A DNA stretch of 64,000 bases from Bacteroides muris (ex Afrizal et al. 2022) (GCF_004793475.1 NZ_SRYZ01000005.1:1-64000), one strand, 5' to 3'. Positions 38,296-47,912 are shown, counted from the stretch's first letter. Translations and numbers: made by a program. Notes: generated by a model not told the origin, from the letters alone.

Positions 38296-39543
38296 TTAAA
38301 AATTTAACAATTCTGACTTAATAAAATATGGGTTAAAACTATTCTTTTCCATTATATTGTCGCTAGCTTCTGCTTTATACTGTCTATAATAGTATCTTTC
38401 ATTACCCGCATTATAAACAATACCCATATTGGCAGAGGTATTCACACGGGGTATATATCCTTTCCTTTTATATTTATAAGGAGGTAATGCCACTTGAAAT
38501 CGGAAGCCTCCATTCATCTTTGCATGTTCTGCTTTCATTGCATAGAAACCAATCGAACAATAGCGAAAATGGCGCATCATTTCAAATTTAACACCTTTCT
38601 CCTTCAACAAATACTGTTCAGCTTTCAGATTAAACTGAGTGTTAAATTGCGGCCAATAAAAACTACCGCCCACAGACCACGTAACAAGCGCTGTCGAAGG
38701 ATCATATACATAACGAAATCCGCTCCAATATCCCATTCCTGTATACCCAATCTGAGCCATTAAGGAAAAGCGTTCATCCTTAAAAGGACGATAAAATTGA
38801 GCATCTACTCCATATTGGTTAGCACTAAAACACCCTACAGCCACCTTACCAAACACATTATACGGTAGTCGAAAACGCTGTGATATCGTAATATGCCCCG
38901 GATGAACTTTATCTTCAAACCTTCCATATCCGTCATTATAAACCGGTATCTTCACTTGCGCCGTTAACTTCATGCCTTTCCATAACGAAACCTCTATCGC
39001 AGGGCTCAAATCAAACAAGACCTGGTAAATCTGTGTAATCACCAGATTCTTGAAAGCTAATTGGGGATACACCAGTACATCAACCTTAAACAAAGAACTA
39101 TTCTTCAACTTTATTTTCCGTGCACTCTCCCAAGCGTCACCCAGCTCATAGCTTACATGCCAGTCTTTACGCTCTGCCTGAGGCACCGAATCACCCTTTA
39201 GAGGATGATAATAAAGAGAAATCTGAGGCACATTATTATCCAGAACTATTATCCGGCACGGTTTTTCTTCCGACAAACCCGTCTTCTGGATAACATCCAC
39301 CGCTTTGCCTATGCCTACGCCTTGCAAACGATATGCAGAATTCTGCAGAACATAAACACGTTCATCGTCATCTTCCGTCCATCCAACATTTTCAAATCCC
39401 ATTTCCACTAAAGCATCTACAGTACTTTCTCCCGTTTGACAAATTCCTTTTAAAGGAAGCAAACAGAATAAAAAGAACGCCGCACACCGTGCTATTGTTT
39501 TAGTATCTAGGCACTTTTTTATGTTAGAGTTTTTATACCTCAT
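38296..39543 (-). CDS. second YjbH-like outer-membrane protein
   Basis: From the ATG at 39543 the product is 415 residues: a basic leader and hydrophobic stretch (ARCAAFFLFCLLPLKGICQ), then a soluble beta/alpha part (about 25-160), and a strand-rich part (about 165-380) with RLPYNVFGKVAVGCFSANQYG and RYCSIGFYAMKA, which resemble the C-terminal half of YjbH. With the 250-residue protein at 35348-36100 it may represent a YjbH divided into two proteins around OmpA. This reading rests on pattern, not alignment. Upstream lies the 51-bp inverted repeat. Confidence 0.6.
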   Translation of the reverse strand: MRYKNSNIKKCLDTKTIARCAAFFLFCLLPLKGICQTGESTVDALVEMGFENVGWTEDDDERVYVLQNSAYRLQGVGIGKAVDVIQKTGLSEEKPCRIIVLDNNVPQISLYYHPLKGDSVPQAERKDWHVSYELGDAWESARKIKLKNSSLFKVDVLVYPQLAFKNLVITQIYQVLFDLSPAIEVSLWKGMKLTAQVKIPVYNDGYGRFEDKVHPGHITISQRFRLPYNVFGKVAVGCFSANQYGVDAQFYRPFKDERFSLMAQIGYTGMGYWSGFRYVYDPSTALVTWSVGGSFYWPQFNTQFNLKAEQYLLKEKGVKFEMMRHFRYCSIGFYAMKAEHAKMNGGFRFQVALPPYKYKRKGYIPRVNTSANMGIVYNAGNERYYYRQYKAEASDNIMEKNSFNPYFIKSELLNF

Positions 39544-39783
39544 TTTTTCAACCTTTTTTGTGTCCGTATAACACAAAATGCGGTGCAAAAATAGATACAT
39601 TTTTAATAATACCAAAGATTTTTATCTGAAAAGATGAAATAATATCGTTTTTTCTTCAAAAAGAATGAATAGAAAAATTATTTGCAAAAATAGCGGCTGC
39701 ACCGGAAAAACCATAAACCTGAGGTCTGGCGACGTAAAGGTCAACTTGAGTGGTGCAGAGGTCAACTCAGGCGATGCAAAGCT

Positions 39784-40046
39784 GACATTGGTACACTTGG
39801 TACAGAGGTTCATCCGTCCTCTTGCCTCACACACGCGCGTATGCGCGCCAGGCCAAGCGAAGTACGGAAAGACAGGCCCTCTTAACCTTCCGGTATTTGC
39901 GACCGATGCCGTAGGATTCCGTCAGGTGTTACAGGATGCCGGTCCTGATTTTTCTGCCCTTTTCGGATTCCCCCCTCTCTTTCCCGCGCGTACGTGTGTG
40001 TGAGGCAAGAGGACGGATGAACCTCTGTACCAAGTGTACCAATGTC
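39784..40046. repeat. 51-bp perfect inverted repeat flanking 161 bp
   Basis: Bases 39784-39834 and 39996-40046 are exact reverse complements over 51 nt (outer end GACATTGGTACACTTGG). The 161-bp spacer has GC-rich inner edges (GCGCGTATGCGCGC on the left, CGCGCGTACG on the right). The right outer end falls on the first base of the PCMD gene stop codon. Just left, at 39721-39783, short direct repeats around AGGTCAACT occur. Open frames cross it but none is convincing. It could be a site-specific inversion segment, a large transcript hairpin or a mobile palindrome. Confidence 0.85.
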
Positions 40047-41020
40047 TAATAAACCAATTTTACATTGTCAATCCATAGCGAGTTGCCGGGAGACCCTATA
40101 TAAGCCCCACCATGACTAGAGGTGAATTGCAACAGCAAATGAGTGGGCACATCGTCCTCCGTGCCCCAGGCAACCTCCTTAACCGGTACACTTTCTCCTT
40201 TACTATTAACTGCATAGCGTTCTTCAACCTGAAGGCGCATCATGTGAGCCTTGTATGCAGGATCACCGGTAATATCACCGTACATGATGGAATAAGTGGC
40301 ATTATTATGCCAACCGGTAGTAGTATAATATCTTACGACCATCGTTCCTACGCGCTTGGCATAGATATTCCCCTTCTCATCCTCCCAGCGCTTTTGCAAG
40401 AACAGATTCACTTCCGGAAAGTCCTTTCCTTCCACATCTGTGATACGGCTAAAGCCCGTTGCACGGATACGCTTCTCGCGGTCGGACATCTTTACTTTAT
40501 AATCAAACTGTATGGCGATAGGTTTCTTTGTAAAAGGTATGCCGGAATTCAGCATTTTCTGCGGATTCTTGGTTCCCTTGATAGGTTCGTGCACCTCACC
40601 CAGAAACATGGATCCGGCAGCCAGCACTGTGATATCCACGAGTCCAAAAACCTTTACACTCTCCATACGGGTGTCCATGCGGGCGCAGAAACCATCTCCC
40701 CTTTTTTCCGGAAAAACAGAAGTATTGGTTTTCGTAATACCGGCTACCCGGGCCATCACATTGGATGTCGCCCATGGCGAACCTCCCATATTCTTATATG
40801 CCTTGGTTTCGGTGACAGTGGCAGCGGGCCCGATGGCATACACATTCTTCGTAGCACCGCCAATAATACCGGACTCCTTGATTTGACGGTCAATCCACTG
40901 ATCCATATTTCCGAAAGGAATCAACTCTATCTCGTGCTGCTGCGCAGAAACAAATCCGCAACAGAGCATGGCGGACAGCACTCCCCATATACGAACTTTC
41001 TTTTGAATCATTTTTTTCAT
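40046..41020 (-). CDS. PCMD domain protein
   Basis: A 324-residue secreted protein from the ATG at 41020, which exposes a signal peptide (VRIWGVLSAMLCCGFVSA); the longer frame to 41110 has an implausible extension. The C-terminal part is the putative carbohydrate metabolism domain (PF13201): a jelly-roll-like fold ending HGGAYIGSPGNSLWIDNVKLVY, with FDYKVKM and YSIMYGDIT strands. It is the last gene of the sulfotransferase operon, 16 bp after it. In the envelope it might bind or present the product, but that is a guess. Its stop codon touches the inverted repeat. Confidence 0.8.
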   Translation of the reverse strand: MKKMIQKKVRIWGVLSAMLCCGFVSAQQHEIELIPFGNMDQWIDRQIKESGIIGGATKNVYAIGPAATVTETKAYKNMGGSPWATSNVMARVAGITKTNTSVFPEKRGDGFCARMDTRMESVKVFGLVDITVLAAGSMFLGEVHEPIKGTKNPQKMLNSGIPFTKKPIAIQFDYKVKMSDREKRIRATGFSRITDVEGKDFPEVNLFLQKRWEDEKGNIYAKRVGTMVVRYYTTTGWHNNATYSIMYGDITGDPAYKAHMMRLQVEERYAVNSKGESVPVKEVAWGTEDDVPTHLLLQFTSSHGGAYIGSPGNSLWIDNVKLVY

Positions 41021-41036
41021 TGATAATCGGCAGTCA

Positions 41037-42143
41037 TTATAAATCGTAATTCCACTGTTGCAGCGCAAAATTCCAGTTATCCTGAACCAACTGCACCGTA
41101 CGCTCATCATACTTGTATCTATTCTTCTTATACCCTTTCTTTCCGCCTACATACTTCTCAATATCGGCACGCGCTTCTGCAAAACCCGGTATGGACAAGG
41201 CCTTGTAGATATGCTCAGTCATTCCCATCGCATCCGCTTCGAAGTCCTCAAACTTCACCTCTATCAGATTTCCTTCAGGAATACATGCCTTGTCCGCCTC
41301 GTACTTATGATACAGTTTGGCATAAATGGACAATATGTTCTTTTCAAGTTCCTCATTACTGATGTCCTGCAGTTTCAACGGCTGAATGGTGTTAGTAAAG
41401 AAACTACGTGTACTTTCGAAAACAGTATAAGGATTGCGCATCAGATAGATGAACTTAGCATTGGGGAACATCTTGACAAGCTCTTTCACACGTCCCGTAT
41501 GAGGCGGATTCTTACTAAGGAACTGGGTTCCGTTCGTATTCCAAAGAGAAATCTTTATCAGTTTGACGAAAGTCTCCTCAAACACTTTCAGTTCTTGCTC
41601 CGTGATATCATCAAACAGCAGGTATTTATCGGCATACTCTTGCTGATACTTGGGCAGAAACCAGAAATTATAATAGGTGTAGGGCATCATATTTGCCAAA
41701 GCAAACTCCTCTTCCTGTGGAAGGTCAACAGCAAGCTCCATATTGTCCGTGGGACGTTTGTCCGGCATCAGCCAACTCATGTTCTTCTTAAAGAAAGGCT
41801 GCCCCCACATCATAAGATGCGGAAATACAGTCTGGTATGTCGTGTTGTAGCCGAAATGCCTGTCGCAGGAGAAGACATTATGCACAAACGTAGTCCCGCT
41901 ACGCCAGTGTCCCAAAATGAATACCGGGTCGTGCTCCAGAGGCTTAGCAGCCAGAAGCTTTTCATAGCGCCTGTCCTGCAGAGGAGCCAAAGTGGACAGC
42001 AGACGGCAGACGGCTTTTGTCAGCCGGTACTTACCTTTGTAGGCGGCACCGATATCACGACCGCCTGTTATATCCTTGAATGTCTTCCAATCCGCACCTA
42101 CCAATGTGTTTATAGGAAGCTTGTTGAATTCTAATAATCCCAT
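41037..42143 (-). CDS. PAPS-dependent sulfotransferase
   Basis: A 368-residue cytoplasmic sulfotransferase. The 5'-phosphosulfate loop GHWRSGTTF is at residues 78-86, and the 3'-phosphate motif in FIYLMRNPYTVFESTRSFF lies near 230-248. It transfers sulfonate from PAPS to a hydroxyl acceptor. The operon supplies everything needed: CysD, CysN and CysC make PAPS and CysQ removes PAP. From memory, the B. thetaiotaomicron protein in the same setting (BT_0416) sulfonates cholesterol and other steroids; a sterol acceptor here is inferred from that. A hairpin at 42201-42222 separates it from cysN. Confidence 0.9.
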   Translation of the reverse strand: MGLLEFNKLPINTLVGADWKTFKDITGGRDIGAAYKGKYRLTKAVCRLLSTLAPLQDRRYEKLLAAKPLEHDPVFILGHWRSGTTFVHNVFSCDRHFGYNTTYQTVFPHLMMWGQPFFKKNMSWLMPDKRPTDNMELAVDLPQEEEFALANMMPYTYYNFWFLPKYQQEYADKYLLFDDITEQELKVFEETFVKLIKISLWNTNGTQFLSKNPPHTGRVKELVKMFPNAKFIYLMRNPYTVFESTRSFFTNTIQPLKLQDISNEELEKNILSIYAKLYHKYEADKACIPEGNLIEVKFEDFEADAMGMTEHIYKALSIPGFAEARADIEKYVGGKKGYKKNRYKYDERTVQLVQDNWNFALQQWNYDL

Positions 42144-42200
42144 TATAGTCTATATATTAATATATTACATTTAGCACACATATACCTCTCACGGCAAAAG

Positions 42201-42222
42201 CCGTTTCCTCTGCAGGAAACGG
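42201..42222 (-). promoter_or_regulatory. hairpin between cysN and the sulfotransferase
   Basis: CCGTTTCCT (42201-42209) and AGGAAACGG (42214-42222) form a perfect 9-bp stem with a 4-nt loop; CTTTTG follows on the minus strand. In the 101-bp gap between cysN and the sulfotransferase it may act as a partial terminator or RNA-processing site. Confidence 0.5.
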
Positions 42223-42244
42223 TCATACTCCGCACAAGTAACGT

Positions 42245-43708
42245 CTATTCCTTCTCTATAATCACTGCAATGCCCTGGCGTTTAAGTTCCTTCACAGCCT
42301 TTTCGATAGCCTCATAATGTTCGGGAGCAATACCCAACTTAGGCAGGTTCAGCACAGGCATGTCCTCGGACAAGTGCATATCCTTATCCTCCATCCTATC
42401 GATAATCATACCTACAGCACTGGTATTGTTGGTTATCGGGTCTATCAGGATAAACGAACCGGTAGCCTTATTCTGCTGATAAGGGTCAAAGAAAAGCTCT
42501 TTGGCAGTAGTCAGCACCACGCGCGCAATTTGATTGAGCTGCATCGGCAATGTTTCCTTGCTCAGTTTTCCGTTGTCAAGGGAAAGATGCTCCATCGTAT
42601 TGACATCCACCTTATACTTAATGCTGTCGATACGGGTGCGGCTTATATTGGTGGTCTGCTTGATGAAGAATGATTTGTTTATATCCATCGGCTCTTCATC
42701 CATCCAAACCAGCATCGTCTCAAAATTGCGGTCCATGACAGGCAGGTTATCCGGATGTACCAGCATTTCCCCTCTCGACACATCTATCTCGTCTTCCAGC
42801 GTCAAAGTGACGGACTGGGGCGGAAAGGCGTAATCCAATTCGCCGTCGTATGTAACTATACTCTTGACATGCGACTTCTTGCCGGAAGGCAATGCCATCA
42901 CTTCATCTCCCTTACGGACAATGCCCGAAGCCACCTTGCCGCAAAAACCACGGAAATCGAGATTGGGGCGCAAGACGTATTGAACCGGGAAACGAAAATC
43001 CTTCAGATTATGGTCATTGTCAATATGTACCGTCTCCAGGAAGTCAAGAAGTGAAATGCCCTCATACCAAGGAGTACGTTCCGACTTCTCCACCACATTG
43101 TCTCCGTCCAAGGCTGACAGCGGAATGCAGTTCACATCAGGAATGCCCAACGGAGCTATAAACTTCCGATACTCATCGACTATCTCATTAAAACGTTTTT
43201 CGGAAAAATCCACCAGGTCCATCTTGTTAACAGCAAGCACCACATGCTTGATGCCCAGCAACGACACCAGGAAAGTATGCCGGCGCGTCTGCGTAATGAC
43301 ACCCATACGTGCATCCACCAGAATAATTGCCAAGTTGGCCGTAGAGCCTCCGGTAATCATGTTGCGCGTGTATTGCTCGTGTCCCGGAGTGTCGGCAATG
43401 ATAAACTTACGGTTATTGGTCGAGAAGTAGCGGTATGCCACGTCGATGGTGATGCCTTGTTCGCGCTCTGCCTTCAAGCCGTCCAGCAAAAGGGCATAGT
43501 CTATATGGTCACCGGCATTTCCCATGCGTTTGCTGTCACGCTCCAGTGCGTCCAGCTGGTCTTCGTACAATTTCTTGCTGTCGAACAACAAACGGCCTAT
43601 CAATGTGGATTTTCCGTCATCCACAGAACCGGCAGTCAACAGCCTCAGCAAATCCTTTTGCTCATCTTTGTCAAGGAAAGCCTTTATATCAAGTGTAGAA
43701 TCGTTCAT
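42245..43708 (-). CDS. cysN: sulfate adenylyltransferase subunit 1 (GTPase)
   Basis: A 487-residue GTPase of the EF-Tu class that drives APS formation by CysD. G1 GSVDDGKST, a Thr in the switch I region ([11 protein letters not shown]), G3 DTPGHEQY, G4 NKMD and domains II-III (about 245-430) are intact. No APS kinase is fused, since cysC is separate. It lies downstream of cysD (39-bp gap). Confidence 0.95.
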   Translation of the reverse strand: MNDSTLDIKAFLDKDEQKDLLRLLTAGSVDDGKSTLIGRLLFDSKKLYEDQLDALERDSKRMGNAGDHIDYALLLDGLKAEREQGITIDVAYRYFSTNNRKFIIADTPGHEQYTRNMITGGSTANLAIILVDARMGVITQTRRHTFLVSLLGIKHVVLAVNKMDLVDFSEKRFNEIVDEYRKFIAPLGIPDVNCIPLSALDGDNVVEKSERTPWYEGISLLDFLETVHIDNDHNLKDFRFPVQYVLRPNLDFRGFCGKVASGIVRKGDEVMALPSGKKSHVKSIVTYDGELDYAFPPQSVTLTLEDEIDVSRGEMLVHPDNLPVMDRNFETMLVWMDEEPMDINKSFFIKQTTNISRTRIDSIKYKVDVNTMEHLSLDNGKLSKETLPMQLNQIARVVLTTAKELFFDPYQQNKATGSFILIDPITNNTSAVGMIIDRMEDKDMHLSEDMPVLNLPKLGIAPEHYEAIEKAVKELKRQGIAVIIEKE

Positions 43709-43747
43709 CCTAATCTTTCTGTTTTTAATTCTTAATTTCTAATTCCT

Positions 43748-44659
43748 TTAGAAGTATCCCTCACGCTTCTTCTGCTCCATGCTTGCGTCCTGGTCGAAGT
43801 CAATGACCCGGGTTGTCCGTTCACTCTTGGTAGTGGTCATCATTTCTTCGACAATCTTCTCGATGGTATCGGCATCGCTTTCCACAGCACCGGTCAAGGG
43901 CCAACAGCCCAACGTACGGAAACGCACCATACGCATCTTTATCTGGCCGCGGTACTGTTCCGGCAAACGGTCGTCATCTGCCATTATCAGATTTCCGTCA
44001 ATCTCCACGCAAGGACGTTCCTTGGCAAAATACAACGGCACAATAGGAATGTTTTCCAGACGTATATATTGCCAGATGTCCAGCTCCGTCCAATTACTTA
44101 ACGGAAATACGCGGATGCTCTCTCCCTTATGTACGCGGGCATTATAAATATCCCACAACTCGGGACGCTGATTTTTGGGGTCCCATTGATGGAACTTGTC
44201 GCGGAAGGAGAAAATACGCTCTTTAGCGCGTGACTTCTCCTCGTCGCGGCGAGCGCCACCGAATGCAGCATCAAACTTATGCTTATCCAATGCGTGGAGC
44301 AAAGCTTGCGTTTTCATCAGGTCCGTATGTACCTTGCTGCCATGCGTAAAGGGTCCGACCCCCGCATTGAAAGCTTCCATATTGCTTTCCACTATCAGGT
44401 TCCAACCGTACTTCCCGGCATACTCGTCACGAAACTCTATCATCTCCTTAAACTTCCACTTGGAATCGATGTGCATCAACGGGAACGGCACTTTGCCGGG
44501 AGCAAACGCTTTCTCGGCCAAGCGCACCATAACCGAAGAATCCTTGCCGATGCTATACAGCATCACCGGATTCTCAAACTCCGCCGCCACTTCACGGATA
44601 ATATGAATGGACTCTGCTTCGAGTTCCTTCAAATGGCTCAATTTATATTCTTCTTTCAT
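43748..44659 (-). CDS. cysD: sulfate adenylyltransferase subunit 2
   Basis: A 303-residue PP-loop ATP sulfurylase subunit that forms APS from sulfate and ATP. The PP-loop SIGKDSS is at 36-42; [17 protein letters not shown] and [15 protein letters not shown] are conserved blocks, and [13 protein letters not shown]-like residues near the C terminus are typical. It follows cysC by 6 bp. Confidence 0.96.
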   Translation of the reverse strand: MKEEYKLSHLKELEAESIHIIREVAAEFENPVMLYSIGKDSSVMVRLAEKAFAPGKVPFPLMHIDSKWKFKEMIEFRDEYAGKYGWNLIVESNMEAFNAGVGPFTHGSKVHTDLMKTQALLHALDKHKFDAAFGGARRDEEKSRAKERIFSFRDKFHQWDPKNQRPELWDIYNARVHKGESIRVFPLSNWTELDIWQYIRLENIPIVPLYFAKERPCVEIDGNLIMADDDRLPEQYRGQIKMRMVRFRTLGCWPLTGAVESDADTIEKIVEEMMTTTKSERTTRVIDFDQDASMEQKKREGYF

Positions 44660-44665
44660 TATATT

Positions 44666-45271
44666 TTATTTCTTCTGAGTTCTTGGTAAAATAAGTTCCA
44701 GCAGCTTGTTGACTGATTCTTCCAGGCTGAGAACAGAGGTGTCCAACGTCAGAGCCGGATGGACAGGTTCCTCAAAAGGCGCGGAAATACCCGTAAAATT
44801 CTTGATTTCTCCCTTGCGTGCCTTGGCATAAAGCCCCTTCACGTCACGGCGTTCACACTCTTCAAGCGGGGTACTGACATAAACTTCCAGAAAATCGTCT
44901 TGTCCGATAATATCAGCCGCCATCTCACGAATATCGTTATTGGGACTGATAAAAGCCGCAATTGTTATGATACCCGTATCAAGAAAGAGTTTTGATACTT
45001 CGGCTATACGCCGGATATTCTCCACACGGTCGGCCTCCGTAAAACCGAGGTTATTGTTGATGCCACTACGAATATTGTCACCATCCAAAATACGGCAAAG
45101 CAATCCCCTCTTATGAAGCTCACGCTCCAAGGCAATGGCTATCGTGCTTTTGCCGGATCCGCTCAAACCGGTAAACCAAATCATCACGCTGCGCTGCTTC
45201 AACAAATCTTCTTTGTCCTTCCGCATCAGCATTCTGTCAAATATCGGATATATGTGATTGTTTTCTTCCAT
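44666..45271 (-). CDS. cysC: adenylylsulfate kinase
   Basis: A 201-residue kinase that phosphorylates APS to PAPS. The P-loop GLSGSGKST is at 35-43, followed by DGDNIRSGINNNLGF (substrate loop) and FISPNNDIR. Without CysC the operon would stop at APS; its presence, without any PAPS reductase in the window, points to use of PAPS by the sulfotransferase. Confidence 0.96.
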   Translation of the reverse strand: MEENNHIYPIFDRMLMRKDKEDLLKQRSVMIWFTGLSGSGKSTIAIALERELHKRGLLCRILDGDNIRSGINNNLGFTEADRVENIRRIAEVSKLFLDTGIITIAAFISPNNDIREMAADIIGQDDFLEVYVSTPLEECERRDVKGLYAKARKGEIKNFTGISAPFEEPVHPALTLDTSVLSLEESVNKLLELILPRTQKK

Positions 45272-45293
45272 ATGTTATTATTTCTTCTTTTTT

Positions 45294-46847
45294 TTAAAAT
45301 GGCCAAATTAAAGGAATCAAGAAAACGGATATCAAGAAAGTGATGATATTCAAAGGCAATCCGATACGTACAAAATCCGTAAACTTATAGTTACCGATAC
45401 CTTGTACAATCAAATTAGTCTGATATCCTATAGGAGTGGAGAAACTGGCAGAAGCCGCCATACAAATCACCACAAAGAAAGGCATTGGGCTGACTCCCAT
45501 CTGTGAAGAAATGGAAAGTGCCAACGGGAAAGCAAGTGCCGCAGCCGCATTGTTCGTAATCAGTTCCGTAAACAAGTTCGTTATGATAAACATAGCAGCC
45601 AGTAACACGTGGGGGCCATAATGATGGCTCATGCCTATAATGAAACGCGCCACAACATCCGCCACACCGGAATTCACCATCGCCTTGCTGATGGCAAAAG
45701 CACAAGCAATCGTAATCAGAATATCCCAAGATATATACTTGGTATACTTGCGGGCCGGGAATATCTTTGTCCAGGCCATAATGATGGTAGTAATGGAAAC
45801 GAAGAAAAACATGTCCAGCTTGATTTTCGGGAAAGCTTCCTTGACAGCCGGAAGTTCACCGACCGTCGCACCCACTATCATCAATATCAGCAAAGCCAAG
45901 GCAAACCAGCGCTTTCCCTTTCCGGGCACCGGTTCCGTATCCTTGCCATTGGCCAGCAACACGAATACCGAAGATTCCCCCCAGGTCTTTACAAAAGAGT
46001 CATCGGCCATCACCACCAGCGTATCCCCTTCGCGGAGATATTCATTTTCCAAATTTCCGGCAATGCTCTGACCGCTACGCTTAATCTCTTTCACTTCGGC
46101 CCCATAATGCCGTTTGAAATTAAAATCACCCAGTTTCTTGTTGATACCGGGAAAACGGGCACCGAGTACAGCCTCCACCCGATGCAAATCTCCATGCTCC
46201 TCCGGCTCCTCATCAAGCTTCACCGCATCCGTACGAACATCCGGCAAAAGCCTTGAGGAAAAAGCGAACAGATAAATAACTCCCACAATCGCAATGAAAA
46301 TCCCCACTTTGCCCAACTCGAACATTGCGAAACCCTCATATCCGGCTTCCAATATCATACCATGCACCACCAGATTGGTCGATGTGCCTATCAACGTACA
46401 GATACCACCAAGTATCGTAACGTATGAAAGAGGTATAAGGAACTTGGTAGCGGGCAACTTCACCGATTCCGCCCAACGCTTGATAATGGGAGCAAAGATA
46501 ACAACCACCGGAGTATTGTTTAGAAAAGCTGAAATAAAGGCGATGGTGGGTAACATACGGAATTGTGCTTTAAAGACCGTAGTCTTACCTTGGGGAAGCA
46601 GTTTCTTGATTATTTGCCCCAAGGCACCCGACTGCCTGATACCTTCACTGACCAGAAACAGCATGGCGACGGTCATCATCCCCTTATTACTGAACCCTTC
46701 CAACATCTCCTTAGGAGTGAGGATACCTGCACACAGGAACAATACTACGACGGAAAAGAGTACCATGCCCGGACGCATTTTATCCAGAACCAAGGCAATC
46801 ACCATGCCCAACAATCCCAACAGCACAAACAAAATCTCAAATGTCAT
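45294..46847 (-). CDS. SLC13-family anion permease, probable sulfate importer
   Basis: A 517-residue inner-membrane transporter of the SLC13/DASS type. The first membrane half covers about 1-190 and includes AFISAFLNNTPVV and ILGGICTLIGTSTNLVV, the SNT motifs that bind substrate and sodium. A single RCK-C (TrkA-C-like) cytosolic domain follows at about 205-300. The second half covers about 310-515, with LFTELITNNAAAALAFPL and FSTPIGYQTN. Many relatives have two RCK-C domains; this has one. Placement between cysQ and cysC makes sulfate the likely cargo. Confidence 0.88.
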   Translation of the reverse strand: MTFEILFVLLGLLGMVIALVLDKMRPGMVLFSVVVLFLCAGILTPKEMLEGFSNKGMMTVAMLFLVSEGIRQSGALGQIIKKLLPQGKTTVFKAQFRMLPTIAFISAFLNNTPVVVIFAPIIKRWAESVKLPATKFLIPLSYVTILGGICTLIGTSTNLVVHGMILEAGYEGFAMFELGKVGIFIAIVGVIYLFAFSSRLLPDVRTDAVKLDEEPEEHGDLHRVEAVLGARFPGINKKLGDFNFKRHYGAEVKEIKRSGQSIAGNLENEYLREGDTLVVMADDSFVKTWGESSVFVLLANGKDTEPVPGKGKRWFALALLILMIVGATVGELPAVKEAFPKIKLDMFFFVSITTIIMAWTKIFPARKYTKYISWDILITIACAFAISKAMVNSGVADVVARFIIGMSHHYGPHVLLAAMFIITNLFTELITNNAAAALAFPLALSISSQMGVSPMPFFVVICMAASASFSTPIGYQTNLIVQGIGNYKFTDFVRIGLPLNIITFLISVFLIPLIWPF

Positions 46848-46854
46848 AAAATCG

Positions 46855-47679
46855 TTATTTTATTTCGGTACGTTCAGGCTCTACGATGAACCACGGATTC
46901 AGCAAATCCTCCTTATTATATTGCAAAGGTTCCTCCTTCCCCGCCTGATAAATCTCCATTCCGGCAGCACGTGCAATAGCATGCCCTGCCGCCGTATCCC
47001 ATTCCATCGTAGGAGCAAAACGAGGATATACATCAGCCTTGCCTTCAGCCACCAGACAAATCTTGAGGGAACTCCCGCTTGATATCAGGTCGACTTCCGC
47101 ATGGCTGCGTTTCATCTGTTCTATATAATCTTCCGTCTCGGGCGTCAGATGTGAGCGGGAAGCCACAATTACAAACCGCTCATGCGCGCTTGTCTCCGGC
47201 AACCGGACAGCTTTCGCAATCAGTTCATCCCAAGGCATTCCATCACGTGCAACAATACCGGACAGCTTATAGGCACCCGAACCATGCACGCCAAAATAAA
47301 GTTCTTTTTTTACCGGCAAATAAATGACTCCCATCACCGGTACCGACTGATGTACCAAAGCTATATTCACTGTAAACTCACCGTTCCTCTTTATGAACTC
47401 CTTCGTACCGTCCAAAGGGTCTACAATCCATAAGGTCTCCCAACTCCGTCGTTCCGGAAAAGGCAAATGCTTACCTTCCTCGCTCAGCAGAGGGAAAGGT
47501 GTATCAGCCAAAAAACGGCAGATAGTTTCATGAGCCTTACGGTCGGCAATAGTAAGAGGAGAATTATCCGCTTTTTTTTCTACCTGAAAATCCGATGCCG
47601 GATCATCGTAAATGGAAAGAATTTTCTCGCCAGCCTGCAAGGCGGCATCAATCGCATTCAGTATATATCGTTGTTCCAT
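46855..47679 (-). CDS. cysQ: 3'(2'),5'-bisphosphate nucleotidase
   Basis: A 274-residue lithium-sensitive phosphatase family enzyme that hydrolyses PAP, the inhibitory byproduct of sulfotransferases. Metal motifs LSEEGKHLPF (Glu), DPLDGTKEF (Asp-x-Leu-Asp-Gly-Thr) and the C-terminal EWDTAAGHAI are intact. It heads the operon, 7 bp before the permease, with a possible promoter box just upstream at 47693-47700. Confidence 0.94.
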   Translation of the reverse strand: MEQRYILNAIDAALQAGEKILSIYDDPASDFQVEKKADNSPLTIADRKAHETICRFLADTPFPLLSEEGKHLPFPERRSWETLWIVDPLDGTKEFIKRNGEFTVNIALVHQSVPVMGVIYLPVKKELYFGVHGSGAYKLSGIVARDGMPWDELIAKAVRLPETSAHERFVIVASRSHLTPETEDYIEQMKRSHAEVDLISSGSSLKICLVAEGKADVYPRFAPTMEWDTAAGHAIARAAGMEIYQAGKEEPLQYNKEDLLNPWFIVEPERTEIK

Positions 47680-47692
47680 ACTATATTCTTCT

Positions 47693-47700
47693 CAAAGATA
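47693..47700 (-). promoter_or_regulatory. possible promoter -7 box of the PAPS operon
   Basis: On the minus strand TATCTTTG matches TAnnTTTG, 14 bp before cysQ. The leader would be only a few bases long, so this assignment is uncertain. Confidence 0.35.
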
Positions 47701-47886
47701 AAGTGCAAAATTAAAAACTTTTTCAGGCCCGAAAGTTTTCACCCCTTGTTTTATAACTTCTTTTAAACGAAAGAGAGAATATTATAAGCACTTTTCACAA
47801 TCAGGAAAATAAAGCCGGAGCAAAGAAACAGAGGGAAGTATTCACGAAGGAAGAGGGAATAAAATTCTTTCGGCATATCATCAAAA

Positions 47887-47912
47887 AGGCAGTAACTTCG
47901 CAGTTACTGCCT
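47887..47912 (-). terminator. terminator of the SPOR-protein gene
   Basis: AGGCAGTAACT pairs with AGTTACTGCCT around TCGC; the minus strand continues TTTTTGATGA. It lies about 60 bp past the stop of the SPOR gene and separates it from the PAPS operon. The rest of 47701-47973 shows no gene. Confidence 0.8.

Noticed and set aside
39665-40003. 112-codon + strand frame through the inverted repeat
   Set aside because: Half of it is encoded by the repeat arm and spacer, composition is atypical, and no domain is visible; the repeat structure explains the sequence better.
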